A stretch of 64,000 bases of DNA from positions 100,087-164,086 of the forward strand of contig MVBO01000021.1 of the NCBI GenBank assembly GCA_002261195.1. Direction: 5' to 3'. Origin of the DNA: Bifiguratus adelaidae (lineage: Eukaryota > Mucoromycota > Endogonomycetes > Endogonales). Below are positions 47,503 to 59,138 of the stretch, in pieces (positions within the stretch are counted from its first letter, which is position 1; every line of letters starts with the position of its first letter). Under the pieces are notes generated by a model that made no database searches, was not told the DNA's origin, and saw only the letters and a program-made list of their open reading frames with translations. The translations under genes were made by a program, and so were the position numbers.

Positions 47503-50500
47503 ATGTCGAACGAATCGTCACTTCGACAACGCAAAAGTGGGCTGCCACCTATTGGACCATCGAGCTTAAGCAAGGAGGCTATATCAGATGGTCGAGCTGA
47601 GGATATAGATGTAGACAAGAAGGAAACAATTTCATATGGCAAGACTCTCAACGGAAAGGGTAAGCCGAACGTCCGAATTCGCGGCTCTGGAGCAAAGCCA
47701 ACGACTCCATTGTGCAATGAACAGAGAGCTTGCGCTTACTCGTTCGTGATTCTTTTATAGTCTTCCGTGTCCCTCAAACCCATGACATGGTGTCCACCTT
47801 GTTCGATGTGCGGCAGCGCAAGTCCACATTTGATCTGATCACGCTATCCATCATGCTCGGTGAGACCATCTTGTTCTTTACCCTTCCTCTCACGGCGAAA
47901 AGAATCTTCTTTACGGTGCTCTTCCTCCTGTGGAGAACAGGCTACAATGTTGGATTAGGATATCTGCTTAACGTACAAAGCAAGGATCGGCGCATGGTAC
48001 AATGGGCCAAGAAATATGCAATCTTTGACGAGAAGAAGCGTCCCGAGGTTTATCGGTGGCTCAAGCGGGAGCTTAGTGCCAAGATGGGCTCCGACTACGA
48101 CTTTGTCACAGCCCCCATTGAGTACAATACCTGGCTGCTCTATCGACAACTTGTGGACATCATTCTGATGAACGACTTTACCGCTTACATGTGCTTTGTT
48201 CTATCATGGATCAATCTGTCTCCCCAAAACTCGAACTTTCTTTTGGACGTGTTGCGATGGGTAGGTGGAATCTTGATGATCCTGTTCAACGTTTGGGTGA
48301 AGCTCGACGCCCACCGCGTGGTGAAGGACTTTGCGTGGTGTAAGTATGGGCAATCCTGTTTGAAGACTTCAGATGATGGCTGACATTGTTCTAGATTGGG
48401 GCGATTTCTTCTTTTTGATTGAACAATCCCTAACATTTGATGGCGTCTTCGAAATGGCACCTCATCCCATGTACTCTGTCGGATACGCAGGGTACTACGG
48501 CCTATCGCTCATTTCCGCCAGCTACACTGTACTTTTCGTCAGTCTTTTAGCTCACGCTATGCAGATGGCTTTTCTCATGTTTGTCGAGGAACCACGTGAG
48601 TTGCCCGAAATTCATGCTTAACGCCAGTGGCTAACATCATGCACTTAGATATCCAAAAGACGTATAATCCACCTTCTACGCCGATGCGACGCGCGTCTTC
48701 TCAAATGTTTGATCTGCCACCAATCGAAAGTGCTAGTCCGACGGTTCCGTCTTTCCCGGCCTCGGCACGCGATAATTCTGTAAAATCCTTCCGGCGAGAT
48801 CTCATTGTCTTCAAAAATTTTGACTGGTTTCGATCCACGGACTTGGCATTGGCTTTGCTTGTGTCTTACGCTGTATTTGTACCCACGGTATGCCTGTCTC
48901 ACGGCAGAGATGACATGACGATCAAGAAGTTTGCAATTGGTCAAGCGCTGTTTTGGCGATGCTTTCACACCTACGGGCTAGGAGCGATCTTGTGGATGCA
49001 GAGCCGGAGCAAGTTTTGGACACGTCACTTTATCAAATGGGGAGCCACTTCACGGGAAGCGTGGGCTAACTGGAGGACCATTTACAACATGTCGCTCTGC
49101 ATGACTTATGTGTCGTTCTTCACCGCCTGCTGGACCATGTATACCTTGCCCAGCGATTGGACCTATGGTACGACGCTGTTGCGACACACGCTGGGTGTCA
49201 TGTTCATTCTCCTTCACATTTGGACATCGGCTTCCATTTACGAAGTATTGGGAGACTTTGGCTGGTTTTACGGCGACTTCTTTATCGATGGACAACCGTC
49301 TGGTCTTTTGTACACGGGCATTTATCGATTCCTCAACAACCCCGAGAAGATTATGGGCCACGCGGCATTTTGGGGCATGACCATGATTGCCAACAGCTGG
49401 CAGGTCTTTGCACTAGCCGTATTCTCACAGATTTCCAACTTTTTGTTTATCAACTATGTCGAAAGGTAAGCGTCAATGAAGGGAGCAATGGCTGGACTGC
49501 ACGTACTGACAACAAGTCTGTAGTCCTCATATGCGAAAGCTGTACGGTTCCCAGATGCGAAAGGATGCAGGTCTTACCAAAACGCTCAAGACGTCGCTCC
49601 AATCCGCGCGTACTGCTATTCCGAAAACGATTCCGGCCGAAGTACGTGCGGAAATCAACAAGATTATTGCCGAAAAGGCAGAGTTGCAACAAGCGTTGGC
49701 GCGAACCAAGCAAGTTGAACGGGCTGTAAAGGAAACCGTCGAAAAAGTTGAGAAGGTAGTTGAGGAGACTGCCGAGAATCTCGGAGAATTGTTTGAGGCA
49801 GCCAAGCCTCGCCTTCAAGAGATGGTGATTGAAACCCGTCTTCTGATCGATACATCCCGATCACGGATTTTACCACGGGTGTCTGAAAATATCGACATGA
49901 ATGACTTGCATGCCTATGCTCTTGAGTTTCCGACGACCTCCCCAACGCGTCGAAATGCCACGATTCCTCACAGCTTCACCCTCGGGACACGCATTGAGAT
50001 ATGTTGGAAGGCGCCGATGGCACATGCGGACTGGGATTGGATTGGTGTCTACAAGGTGACAGCCAACAAAAATAAGCTCATCACCGATATCAGCTCTCGC
50101 GGCTACTGGCGTTGGGTTTCAAAACCATCGGAGGGCGAAAAGTCCGAGGATACATATGATAAAAGCAAGACAAACTCCGGTATGACCTCGGGCAAGCTCG
50201 TTTTTGAAGGAGACGTACTTCCGTGGGAGGTTGGTACGTACGAGTTTCGCTATCATCACGATGGAAAGCATAATGTCATGGCCATTTCCACGCCATTTGA
50301 AATCACAGGTATGAGAAATGGTTCCTGTGTTTGACTAGTCTCACATTTATTATCTAGCTCCACATGTACCGGATCAACTCTCAGTCGCATCCGCAAGTAT
50401 GGTCCTTTTGCCCATCTGTCAAGCGGCTCTGAACTACGATCCTAATGTCATTCCAAACGACGTGGCGGAAGAGTTCCTATTGATGCCCGAAAAATCTGCA

Positions 50501-50653
50501 AAACGGATAGTGTATGCGATCAAGGTCCTGTTTGGGGTAGAATTCGCATGGGAAGTCATTGAGACGTGTCAAAGTGTTTACGGGCTAGCAACAAGAATCC
50601 TTGATGCCAAACAAGCTCTAGTGCCCTTTACCTCTCAAACAAAACGTATATGA
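47503..50653 (+). CDS. CHO2: Phosphatidylethanolamine N-methyltransferase Cho2
   Basis: First methylation step from phosphatidylethanolamine towards phosphatidylcholine, in the endoplasmic reticulum. Six exons fit: 47503..47659, 47761..48339, 48395..48595, 48649..49465, 49524..50308, 50358..50653 (2,835 nt, 944 residues), close to the length in other fungi. Two tandem methyltransferase/membrane modules are visible: the first with HTMDMVST-like text ([20 protein letters not shown]), [20 protein letters not shown] and [16 protein letters not shown]; the second with [40 protein letters not shown] and [21 protein letters not shown] coiled coil ([20 protein letters not shown]) and a C-terminal beta domain ([20 protein letters not shown]) follow. 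It uses SAM, so its by-product is the substrate of the SAHH encoded in this window. Confidence 0.96.
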
Positions 50654-52419
50654 TATAGAAGTGTCGAGATTATACAATATACCTTTAGTTACTTATGCTT
50701 ATTTTGTTGCTCTCCTTGCCCACACGTCCATAAATTTAGAAGTTGGGTCGCCGAGGTGTCGAGGCTTGTCTTCCTTAAAGTTATTCATTTTGCGACTATG
50801 CAGCGTATTGATTATGTCGTGTTTCAGCTCAGGTGAGTGAATTGACCGCGTAATCTACCAGCGCGTACACTTGTCGCTTCCTATCTCGTTACTCGAGCCA
50901 TGATATCCTTTGTTTGATGATCGGAAGACTAAGCGAGTTTCTTCCTTGTGAACACAACGAATCAAATAACACCACTTAACCTCATCAGTCCATTGACTTC
51001 AATTACCAGGATTAGACGGTACCATCTCTTCATTTTCTTTCCTTCTTTGTACCAGAGCAGGAGACACGAACGGGTTTCCTGCAAAGTTGATCCGCTCACA
51101 ACAATCCAATCACAACGGTGCCCCATCCGTGTATCGAGAGCAAAGAAGGATGCCTTACAGAAAGTCGAAGCACGAAAGAAGCCAAGACTAACCCAATATT
51201 AATGGTGGTGCAAGCTAACCCCAAGACCAAAAGTACGTGGAGGACATACCATGCACAAAGAAATCGCTCTGGTATGACATCGAGGCAAAACCATGCAAAG
51301 ACATCGAGTAGTCGTTGGACGTGCGGCGGATTAACGAGACAAGACACTGTTCATCACTCAATGCGTTTCTTTTCCGGAGATCTCTTGTTCCAGCGTACAT
51401 GCAGAATGATAGAACGAAAATGTGCAAAATCGTGCCACATCTCTCCGGAGTGGACCTATTGTCTGAGAGCTCGGTGATCAACCATACCTGAAGATTGATC
51501 GAGAACCGTCCTCACAGAGTCAGTGCACAACTGACTCTTGTAGGCCAGCATCAGACGCCCATGCAATCCTAATCGGATTGTATTCTTCGAGTTCAACGAA
51601 GTTATCAAGGCAGTCCGCAGAGTTTTCATCGCGGAAGAACATAGACTCAGAACTTTGACCTATCATTCATACTCTGAGTCACCTCGCGACATAGTTTTCA
51701 TACTATTGCTTATGAAGACCCAAGAGATACCTTTAAACAATATCAAAGAATGATAATCCATTGTTTCTCTTTTCCGTTGAATTCAAATGCGATGAACTGC
51801 TTCCTTTCACCTTTGGGTCGTGTCTTTTACTCAATGTATTACCGATACGCATGCTTCTTGAATGTCGTCTCGGGTAACGTGAGTTTCACTTGGGAATGGC
51901 CCGCAGTATTCATTTTCAAGGTGCTTTCCATCTGTTGCAAGGCTACGCTCCAGGGTCCCTCAAGTTGACCTTATGACTTCGTTTGACGCGTCACAATCTA
52001 CGTTTAGGTGTAAATACTAGAGCTTAACTTGCTTTTGCATGAGCAATAGTTATCGCACGACAGCAAGAACCGACCGAAATCACATTATCAAATGTTATAT
52101 GGAAATGTTCGCAGCCTGATTCTCAAGGATCACTTTTCGCAATCACCCAGAGTGCCCAGATAGCGAATGTTCTTCCAAGAGGGAGGCTTGACAAGTCACT
52201 CTAGTGTCAGCGCGTTGTCGTTTTTATGCCTCTCTCAAGGTTGTATTAAAACAAGAGTTGATTAGGGTAAGGGCTACGGACAGATCACTCCACGCAGAAA
52301 CAGTCACGCCATCTACGGCCATTATGGGATATAGCATGACTGCTTGCTCTCATTGTTTAATTTTGAGCTTTCCATTGGAAATTCCTGTTTCATCCATCTT
52401 CTACATCTTATCCGTCAAC
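50654..52419. other. 1.8-kb stretch without a supported gene
   Basis: The largest gene-free stretch here, between CHO2 and the P5CDH gene. Open frames of 70-120 codons on both strands (for example 51096..51347 minus, hydrophobic, and 51118..51477 plus) overlap each other, and I recognise none. The sequence is more AT-rich than the coding regions. No inverted terminal repeats, tRNA or rRNA were recognised. A non-coding RNA or a decayed element cannot be excluded by eye. Confidence 0.5.
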
Positions 52420-54464
52420 ATGCAAGCCGCTCAACTCGCCACCTTCAGGTTGCCTTCCATCGACAATGAGCCCATGGTAAGACTTGCCGTGGATTTCATA
52501 GACATCTATCTCATACCCATACCCTGTAGAGAAACTATCCGCCGGGGTCTCAAGACCGCATCAAGCTCGAGGCGACGCTCAAGGAGATGCAAGAAGCTGG
52601 TCCTTTTGAGGTACCTGTAGTGATCAACGGTCAAAAGGTATGTTCTGGTTGCGGTGAAACCATGCAGATCGATAGAAGTGTGAGCGGTGAGAAGGCGTGT
52701 GTTCAGGGACGATGCGCGATGTCTCGGATTCAGAGGATGCCTCTACGACTGACAATGAATCATGCTATATCGCGCAAAGCGTCTGATCTGAGCATACAAC
52801 CTCGCGCTTCTTCTCTCCGAGTGGCAAATAGGCTGTTATCATTTGTGGGAAAATTTTGCTTCCGCGGCGGTTCATGCCTAAAAAGGATACTCTCCCACGA
52901 TAGCTCACACCCATTGTTTTTGGTGTAGATTGAGGATGGCAATGTTGCTGAGCAAGTCATGCCTGCCAATCACAAGACCGTGCTCGCCAGATACCGTGAA
53001 GCGACTCCGGCCCAGATTGATCAAGTAAGTGTCATCAACGGGCATGAACATTGGATACTGATGCAGAATTAGGCTATTGCCGGTGCTCTTGCTGCCAAGG
53101 AAGCTTGGGAAGTCATGCCATTCAGTGAACGCGCCGCTGTCTTCCTCAAGGCTGCTGATTTGATTGCCCACAAATACCGATACAAGCTCATGGCCGCGAC
53201 AATGCTCGGTCAAGGCAAGAACGCCTGGCAAGCAGAGATTGACTCGGCTGCCGAGATTTGCGACTTTTTCCGCTTCAACTGCAAGTACGCCGAGGAGATG
53301 TACGCTCAACAACCGCCCAAGAACTCCGCTGGTGTCTGGAACCGCAGCGAATATCGTCCTTTGGATGGTTTCGTCTTTGCTGTCTCACCCTTCAACTTCA
53401 CCGCCATCGGCGGTAACCTTGCTGGTGCGCCTGCTTTGATGGGCAACGTTGTGCTCTGGAAGCCATCTCCTTCTGCCGTTTACTCCAACTACATTGTATT
53501 TGAGATCTTGCGCGAGGCTGGTCTGCCTGACGGTGTCATTCAATTCGTACCTGGACCTGCTCCAGAGATTTGTGAGCGCGTCTTGGCTAGCCCCGATTTC
53601 GCTTCTCTTCACTTTACTGGATCCACACATGTCTTCAAGAAGCTTTGGAAGGACATCGCCCTCAACATGGACACGTACAAGTCCTACCCTCGTATTGTCG
53701 GTGAAACCGGAGGCAAGAACTTCCACATGATTCACCCATCTTTGGAGGCCGACGATCTTCGACAGGCTGCTATCCAAACCATCCGTGGTGCCTTTGAATA
53801 CCAAGGTCAAAAGTGCTCCGCTTGCTCTCGTGTCTATGTGCCCGATACCCATTTCCCCCAATTCAAAAAGTTCATATTGGAAGAGCATGCCAAGCTCACG
53901 GTCGGCGCTCCCACCGAATTCCAACACTTTGTTGGTCCAGTGATTAACCGCAACGCCTTTGACAAGGTCAAGGGCTACATCAACGGCGCCAAAACCAACG
54001 AGAACTGCGAAGTCCTTGCAGGAGGTAAATGCGACGATAGCATCGGTTACTATATCCACCCTACCATCATTGTGACCAAGGACCCCAAATCACCCACTAT
54101 GACTGAAGAAATCTTCGGACCCGTTGTGACCATCTACGTGTACGGATCCTCCGACTTTAAGCAAACCTGCAAATTGTTGGAGGAGACGACGCCTTATGCC
54201 TTGACTGGCTCTCTGTTTGCTCGCGATCGTGCCTCCATCATTGAAGGCACCCAACTTCTCCGTCACGCCGCCGGCAACTTTTACATCAATGACAAATGTA
54301 CCGGTGCCGTCGTAGGTCAACAACCCTTTGGTGGAGGCAAGGCTTCTGGTACCAATGATAAGGCTGGCTCCTACACCCTCTTGACACGCTTCGTGTCTGC
54401 CCGCAGCATCAAGGAAAACTTTTTGCCCCTCGAGGGTTTCTCTTATCCTTCCAACCTTGTTTAA
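52420..54464 (+). CDS. PUT2: Delta-1-pyrroline-5-carboxylate dehydrogenase
   Basis: Mitochondrial NAD-dependent aldehyde dehydrogenase that converts glutamate semialdehyde to glutamate in proline catabolism. Exons 52420..52476, 52530..52637, 52929..53024 and 53073..54464 sum to 1,653 nt, 550 residues. Seen: NYPPGSQDRIKLEATLKEMQ, then VMPANHKTVLARYREATP, KAADLIAHKYRYKLMAATML, VSPFNFTAIGGNLAGAPALM, the NAD-site GSTHVFKKLWKDIA, the glutamate motif IVGETGGKNFH and the catalytic cysteine in FEYQGQKCSACSRVYVP. The C-terminus EEIFGPVVTIYVY and QQPFGGGKASGTNDKAG is typical. The second intron (52638..52928, 291 nt) is about five times the usual size here. No obvious arginine-rich presequence is seen at the start; similar fungal proteins begin the same way. 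Confidence 0.95.
52638..52928 (+). other. Unusually long, stop-free intron in PUT2
   Basis: The intron starts AAG|GTATGT and ends GGTGTAG|ATT. It is 291 nt, exactly 97 codons, and stays open in the exon-2 frame until the TAG that forms its own acceptor. If retained it would add a 96-residue tail containing CSGCGE and end the protein early. Confidence 0.6.
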
Positions 54465-54626
54465 CCTGTCCATAGCTTTGTGCGTCAAACAATGGCATTG
54501 CCTACAAGATATACTGTATTAACGCGACTATGAATACAATAAAATTGTCCAAAAATACAAGATGTGGATGCAAGCACAGCTAGCACGAATAATAAAAGTG
54601 GTAAAACGAAACATCTATACAATGGT

Positions 54627-55904
54627 TCACCATTCCTCGCTCAGTTTACTCTTTGCATGAGAAAAAGGCCCATCCAGACGTCGAGGAAGCCAAACACGGC
54701 ATTTGAGTGGACTGACAAGCTTTCGCGCACGCATCATGTTGAGTTCTGCAGTGATCATGCGAAGGTGAGCCGAATTGGTGCGAAGATCACGCGGGCGCGG
54801 ACGGCCGACATCGTCCGTCAGGTTATGGGTCGCCGGACAAAGACTGCTCTGAGTACTGCGCAACACCTTGTCTTTGGAGCTGAGAGGCAAGACTGGCGGG
54901 GTGAGATCGTCTTCGTCAAACGATTGGGGAAACACATCAATGCCATCTTCCAGATCATCAGCGACGTTGTTGAAGAGGCTTGGCGCATGCTTGCGCCCAA
55001 CAACTGGGATTGGCTTGGTGCGGACATAGTCTGTAGGCTCACTCATGTAGCCAGAATCGACCGTCAGGTAGCCATCCAACTCGTTCTCCGCGTCGGCACG
55101 ATCAAATAAATAATCAGCATTTTCCGTGGACAACGACGATGAGCTTGTTGACAAGACAGATTCCGAGGACAAGCGGCGATGTCGATGGAGTAGCTTGGTC
55201 AAAGTGGATGCCGAGTCTTCCTGTCTGCCTGTACCTTTGGCAACCACAGGTACGATATCATCAAGAAATGTGAAGAGATGTGGCTGCGCAGTCTTTGGAG
55301 GGGAGATGGAGATGGGTGGTGGAAACGATGATGTTTGAGTGAACTGGGTGGATGACCAGCGATGATAGAAGGAGGGAATAAACGAGCGCAGCGAGAAAGA
55401 CGCCGTGCCAGGTGGAGATATGGAAAAGCGATAGACAGGAAAGACGGAGGTAGATGCGTTTGGCGGAGAGTTGGGTGAGGTGGAAGTGGGGGTATTAACA
55501 GCTGGACTCTTTTTGGTATATCTTGCTTGCGGCAATTCCCTGACGGCTTCTTCAGGGTCCTGCCATGCCTTTTTTTCCAAGGGAACATCATAATCCCTCA
55601 GCCCACTTTTCTCCGTAAAGCTTTCGCACTCGTCCGAAGAAGAAGCCGTTGACGAAGATGATGACGAAGCAGTACGGGTACGAACGTTGGATCCAGCGGG
55701 ATGATCCTTGCGCTTGTGACGCAGCGAGTGTTGACGAGGAGGTGGAATAACGCCATAAGGTTTTCTGGCTTTGGCAATATACTGTCGAACGAGTTCCTTG
55801 TATGCATCCGATGGATGTGAAGCTGATATATGAAATGCGTTGTGATGATGTCTAGGCACTGGCTTCTCATAGGGCAAAGCCAAGTGCTTGTTGGCCATGC
55901 TCAT
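54627..55904 (-). CDS. Unrecognised basic, Ser/Pro-rich protein, single exon
   Basis: I do not recognise this family. A single open frame of 425 codons starts MSMANKHLALPYEKPVPRHH; an in-frame extension to 56096 is probably leader. The N-terminal 60 residues contain ASHPSDAYKELVRQYIAKAR, a possible short helix domain. The middle is low complexity (SSSSSSTASSSDE) with many SP/TP sites. The C-terminal part has an acidic stretch (DDLEDGIDVFPQSFDEDDLT) and ends in a better-structured block: SAHLRMITAELNMMRARKLV then PLKCRVWLPRRLDGPFSHAK. The absence of introns is unusual for this window. It ends 160 bp from the convergent PUT2 gene. Confidence 0.65.
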   Translation of the reverse strand: MSMANKHLALPYEKPVPRHHHNAFHISASHPSDAYKELVRQYIAKARKPYGVIPPPRQHSLRHKRKDHPAGSNVRTRTASSSSSSTASSSDECESFTEKSGLRDYDVPLEKKAWQDPEEAVRELPQARYTKKSPAVNTPTSTSPNSPPNASTSVFPVYRFSISPPGTASFSLRSFIPSFYHRWSSTQFTQTSSFPPPISISPPKTAQPHLFTFLDDIVPVVAKGTGRQEDSASTLTKLLHRHRRLSSESVLSTSSSSLSTENADYLFDRADAENELDGYLTVDSGYMSEPTDYVRTKPIPVVGRKHAPSLFNNVADDLEDGIDVFPQSFDEDDLTPPVLPLSSKDKVLRSTQSSLCPATHNLTDDVGRPRPRDLRTNSAHLRMITAELNMMRARKLVSPLKCRVWLPRRLDGPFSHAKSKLSEEW

Positions 55905-56250
55905 GAACCGAGTGTATGACAAAAGAGAGAGAGAGAGATTAAAACGGAAAGCGTAGGGAAGATAAGCGAAGGAAAATCTAAAACCCACGTGACATCGTCT
56001 CAAAGGTCCGAAATTTCCATTTTTGGACATGATAAAGTGGGTTGCCCCTTTTGGATGAAAACACACAAGGACGTGGCAGACAGTGGTATATCGCAAGATT
56101 GCTCGTTAGCCAAGATGGGCCCAAGTGCAGGCGTACGGCCAAGCGTTAAACCTTACTGATGGTAGATATCGGACCATGATGCCTCGTGTCGCATCCGACG
56201 ATTTTGTGTTACATGATTTATTGCTCCGACGCATCGGGTACAACAATGCT
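55905..56250. other. Intergenic with GA-rich tract
   Basis: A GA dinucleotide tract (AGAGAGAGAGAGAG, about 55924..55938) lies about 20 bp upstream of the start codon of the single-exon gene, a common place for purine-rich leader or promoter tracts in fungi. Nothing else is supported in this interval. Confidence 0.45.
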
Positions 56251-59138
56251 TTATTCAATGAGAGCGCGTCTACGAGGATCGACGCCTCCCCACCATCCTC
56301 CTTCCCAGACCATGAATAACCATTCCTGTATCCTTTGAATTGCTTCGATGGTGCGTGTGACAATGATGTTGACTGCGAGAATGATGCGTGATTGGAGATA
56401 TTGCGTGTGCTCTGTGAGATTACCCGTGCCTTCCCTGACAGTGCGTCTGGCTTCTTGGCGTAGACGCTGCATGAAGCTAGGGGGGAATCGTGGTTGGATG
56501 AGAGTAGAGGTGATGGTGGATTTGGCATGAAGAGGATAAGAGGACGTGGGTGATGGGAGGGGCATCTTTGCCGTGGTTGTGCTGACACTCGATGTGCGCG
56601 AGGTCTCGCTGGCTTGTACTGACGCCGTTGAGCTTGACACTGTACTCGAGGACGAATTTGGTGGTGCGAAAGGAGGCCGTCGATGTATGTGACGACCTGA
56701 CCAGGCATCGAAAGCCGCTGCATCCTGCGTGCTCGAGGGTGCTTTCGATGCCGTGGATACGCCACCGACAAGGGATATGGCTGTGGGTTGTAACCGTCCG
56801 GTCGCATGCTTGCTGACGTGGTGCATTCCCCATCCTAGAAATTGGATCACATGCCAGCCAATCAGACACCACAACAGACCCATCACCATTCGCCGTCTCC
56901 ACGCACGTTGTCGTCGCTGTTCTCGTTCTCTCTGGGCCACCTGAACTTGGTGCGCTAGTGCTACATCGGCTCGCTTTTGCGCTACTGTCTCTGCATGGTG
57001 GCGCAATAATGTCAGTCGATCATGGAGTGCGGTATTTGGGATATCTTTGAACGCAGAAAAGATCATGCATTGATCTATCGGCACATGGTATTGAGTCAAA
57101 AGATCGAGCAACGTTTGATGGGAGTGGTACTGAGAGAGCCTTGAGCTGTCCCCTGCGTCGGCGCATCCTGTGACGAGTATCATGATGGGAATCTCAAAGG
57201 TCGACAGTCGCCATAGAAAGAGCATGTCTTGTTCCAATCGATCTTGCACCTCTTGATCTTCGTAAAGATCTCCTTCCGGGCATTGATACACGTAGATGGC
57301 GACATCCACCGCATTCGGTGATTCGTCAGAAAGTATTGTACCCGGGAAGCTCGGCAGCATTGTCGTTTGGTTTGTCGTTTCTGGAGTTTTTCCGCACAAC
57401 ATGTCCCACAAGACGTCCAAATCTCGAGAAAGCATGTTGGACAATGATTTAACGATATGGTTCGCTCCAGATCGATGCGCGACAATGCTGGCGCGAGGAG
57501 TTGTATCGTCGTACACTGAAAAAGCGTTAGGTTTCGGCTTGAAGTTGAGTTGCAGTCGTTCCTTGAGGTACAATTCCGCCAGTTGCAGATCAATTTGCCC
57601 GCTCCATGTGAAATCGGCTTCAATCAAGCAAAGTCCATGGTCTTCACTCGTTTCAACCGGTGAATGAGGTCGTATGGAGCTAGAAAACAAGTTCAGCATC
57701 AAAATTTGATACTTTTTTTCCTTAAATGGCTCGGCTGGAAGTGCGGAGAGATTGACAAAGGAGGAGGTGGATGTCGTATGTGGCTTGGATGTGTCAAGTG
57801 TTGATGAGGACGGAAACATGGTGCTACGCGAGACAAATTCTGCGGATTCTGTAGTACTGAGAGAACGCCGGCCTTGAAAGGCAGGACGCATCACAAAAGT
57901 CGTGGCCAATGATTTCCCCGAGGACGTAGAACTTGACGTTCGAGGATTCGGTACAGGAGAAAATTCTGGCTGGGCTGAAGAGATTATCTTACTCGAATGT
58001 TCCAATTCGCCGGGCTCAGAGCCCTGCAGCGGACGCAGCGATTCAAACAAGGCTCGAGAAATTTTGTTTCGTATGAGATGCTTTTCTGTTCCCATGGGTT
58101 GGCCAAGCATCATAACTCGGAACGCAGCAGGCAACGTGAGGGATTCGCAATCGTCTGTTGATTGTGCAAGCAATGGCTCTGAAGAGGCTGGTTGTGCAAA
58201 GCCAGACAACATGTGAGCACTTCTTGGCCATCGGAGAACTCTACGGCAACAGAAACCATGACATGTAACATACCTGATGAAGGTTGCTCCAAATGACGCG
58301 CTTGGGGATTTGCGTAGTCGCCAACATTGCTTAGGAATCCGGAAGACAACATGTGGTCATTTGGCGATGGATCATCCGGTTTGTCGAATTTGCCGATGGA
58401 TGGTGAAAATGTGACGGGTGATATGGGTGATGTAGGATGTGGAGAGCTGCTGAGAGCAGCTGAAGATTGCCTCTCGCTGTCACCTAGTATCTCAAAGTCC
58501 GACGTAATGGATGCGCCAAGGCTGTTGGAAGTCAAGGATTCCAGCATATGATGCGCGTGTTCAGAGGGCGAGAGATCAGTATCGATCGACGAACATTCTC
58601 CGTCATCGTCACTATGAAGTGAAGTGGGTGCTGAGTTCATTCTCGAACCGTACCGTTCCGCTAGTTCGTCTGCCTCTTGCAGAATGCGTTGTGTCTCCAG
58701 CGTTGACAGATTTGTAGCCAAACCCAACTTTTTGCTGCCTGGACTAGGACTGTGGGTAGAGGACCCACTGCTGGAGGAACGTCTTCTGTGTCGCGATGTA
58801 TGCGATGTCGGTGAGGATTGGAACGACCGTGGGGAAGTAGTGAGAAAAAGTGAAGCGGCTAACCCTTCGGTGCGCAGTGGAAAGGCTGGAGCGTGTTCGT
58901 TATCAAACTCTAGGTCGTGCGAGTACTGAACAAGCCGATGTGCTTGGGTATTTGAGATATCATGCAGAGCCCGTCGTGGAAGTCGACTCGACGAAGTACC
59001 CGTTGGCGCAGTTCCATGTCTGTGAAGATATTGGGGTCTAGAAAACTCTGCAGCATCTTTCACCTGCGTGTCGCTCTGCATTCGTAGAGTCGTAGGTCGC
59101 TCGAATGGTCTATCATCCTGCTGTGAGCTGCGTCTCAT
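56251..59138 (-). CDS. Large membrane-anchored protein with degenerate GTPase-like domain, unrecognised
   Basis: Two exons: 59138 to about 58230 and about 58212 to 56251, joined across a short intron just upstream of MLSGFAQPASSEPL; the junction is approximate. The N-terminal 330 residues are disordered, Ser/Pro-rich. A folded core begins LPAAFRVMMLGQPMGTEKHL, resembling a P-loop beta strand and loop but without a clean GxxxxGK[S/T]. It continues KKYQILMLNLFSSS, GLCLIEADFTWSGQIDLQLA, AVDVAIYVYQCPEGDLYEDQ and STFEIPIMILVTGCADAGDS, in the order expected of a G domain (switch II and a G4-like position). A coiled, Arg/Gln-rich helix (AHQVQVAQREREQRRQRAWR) precedes one transmembrane helix (VMGLLWCLIGWHVIQFLGWG) and a Ser-rich tail of about 200 residues. 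The GTPase relationship is inference; I know no name for the family. Confidence 0.65.

Noticed and set aside
51096..51347. Hydrophobic 83-codon minus-strand frame in the gene-sparse interval
   Set aside because: It overlaps other frames of similar length, has no recognisable family, and shows no supporting splice or promoter signals.
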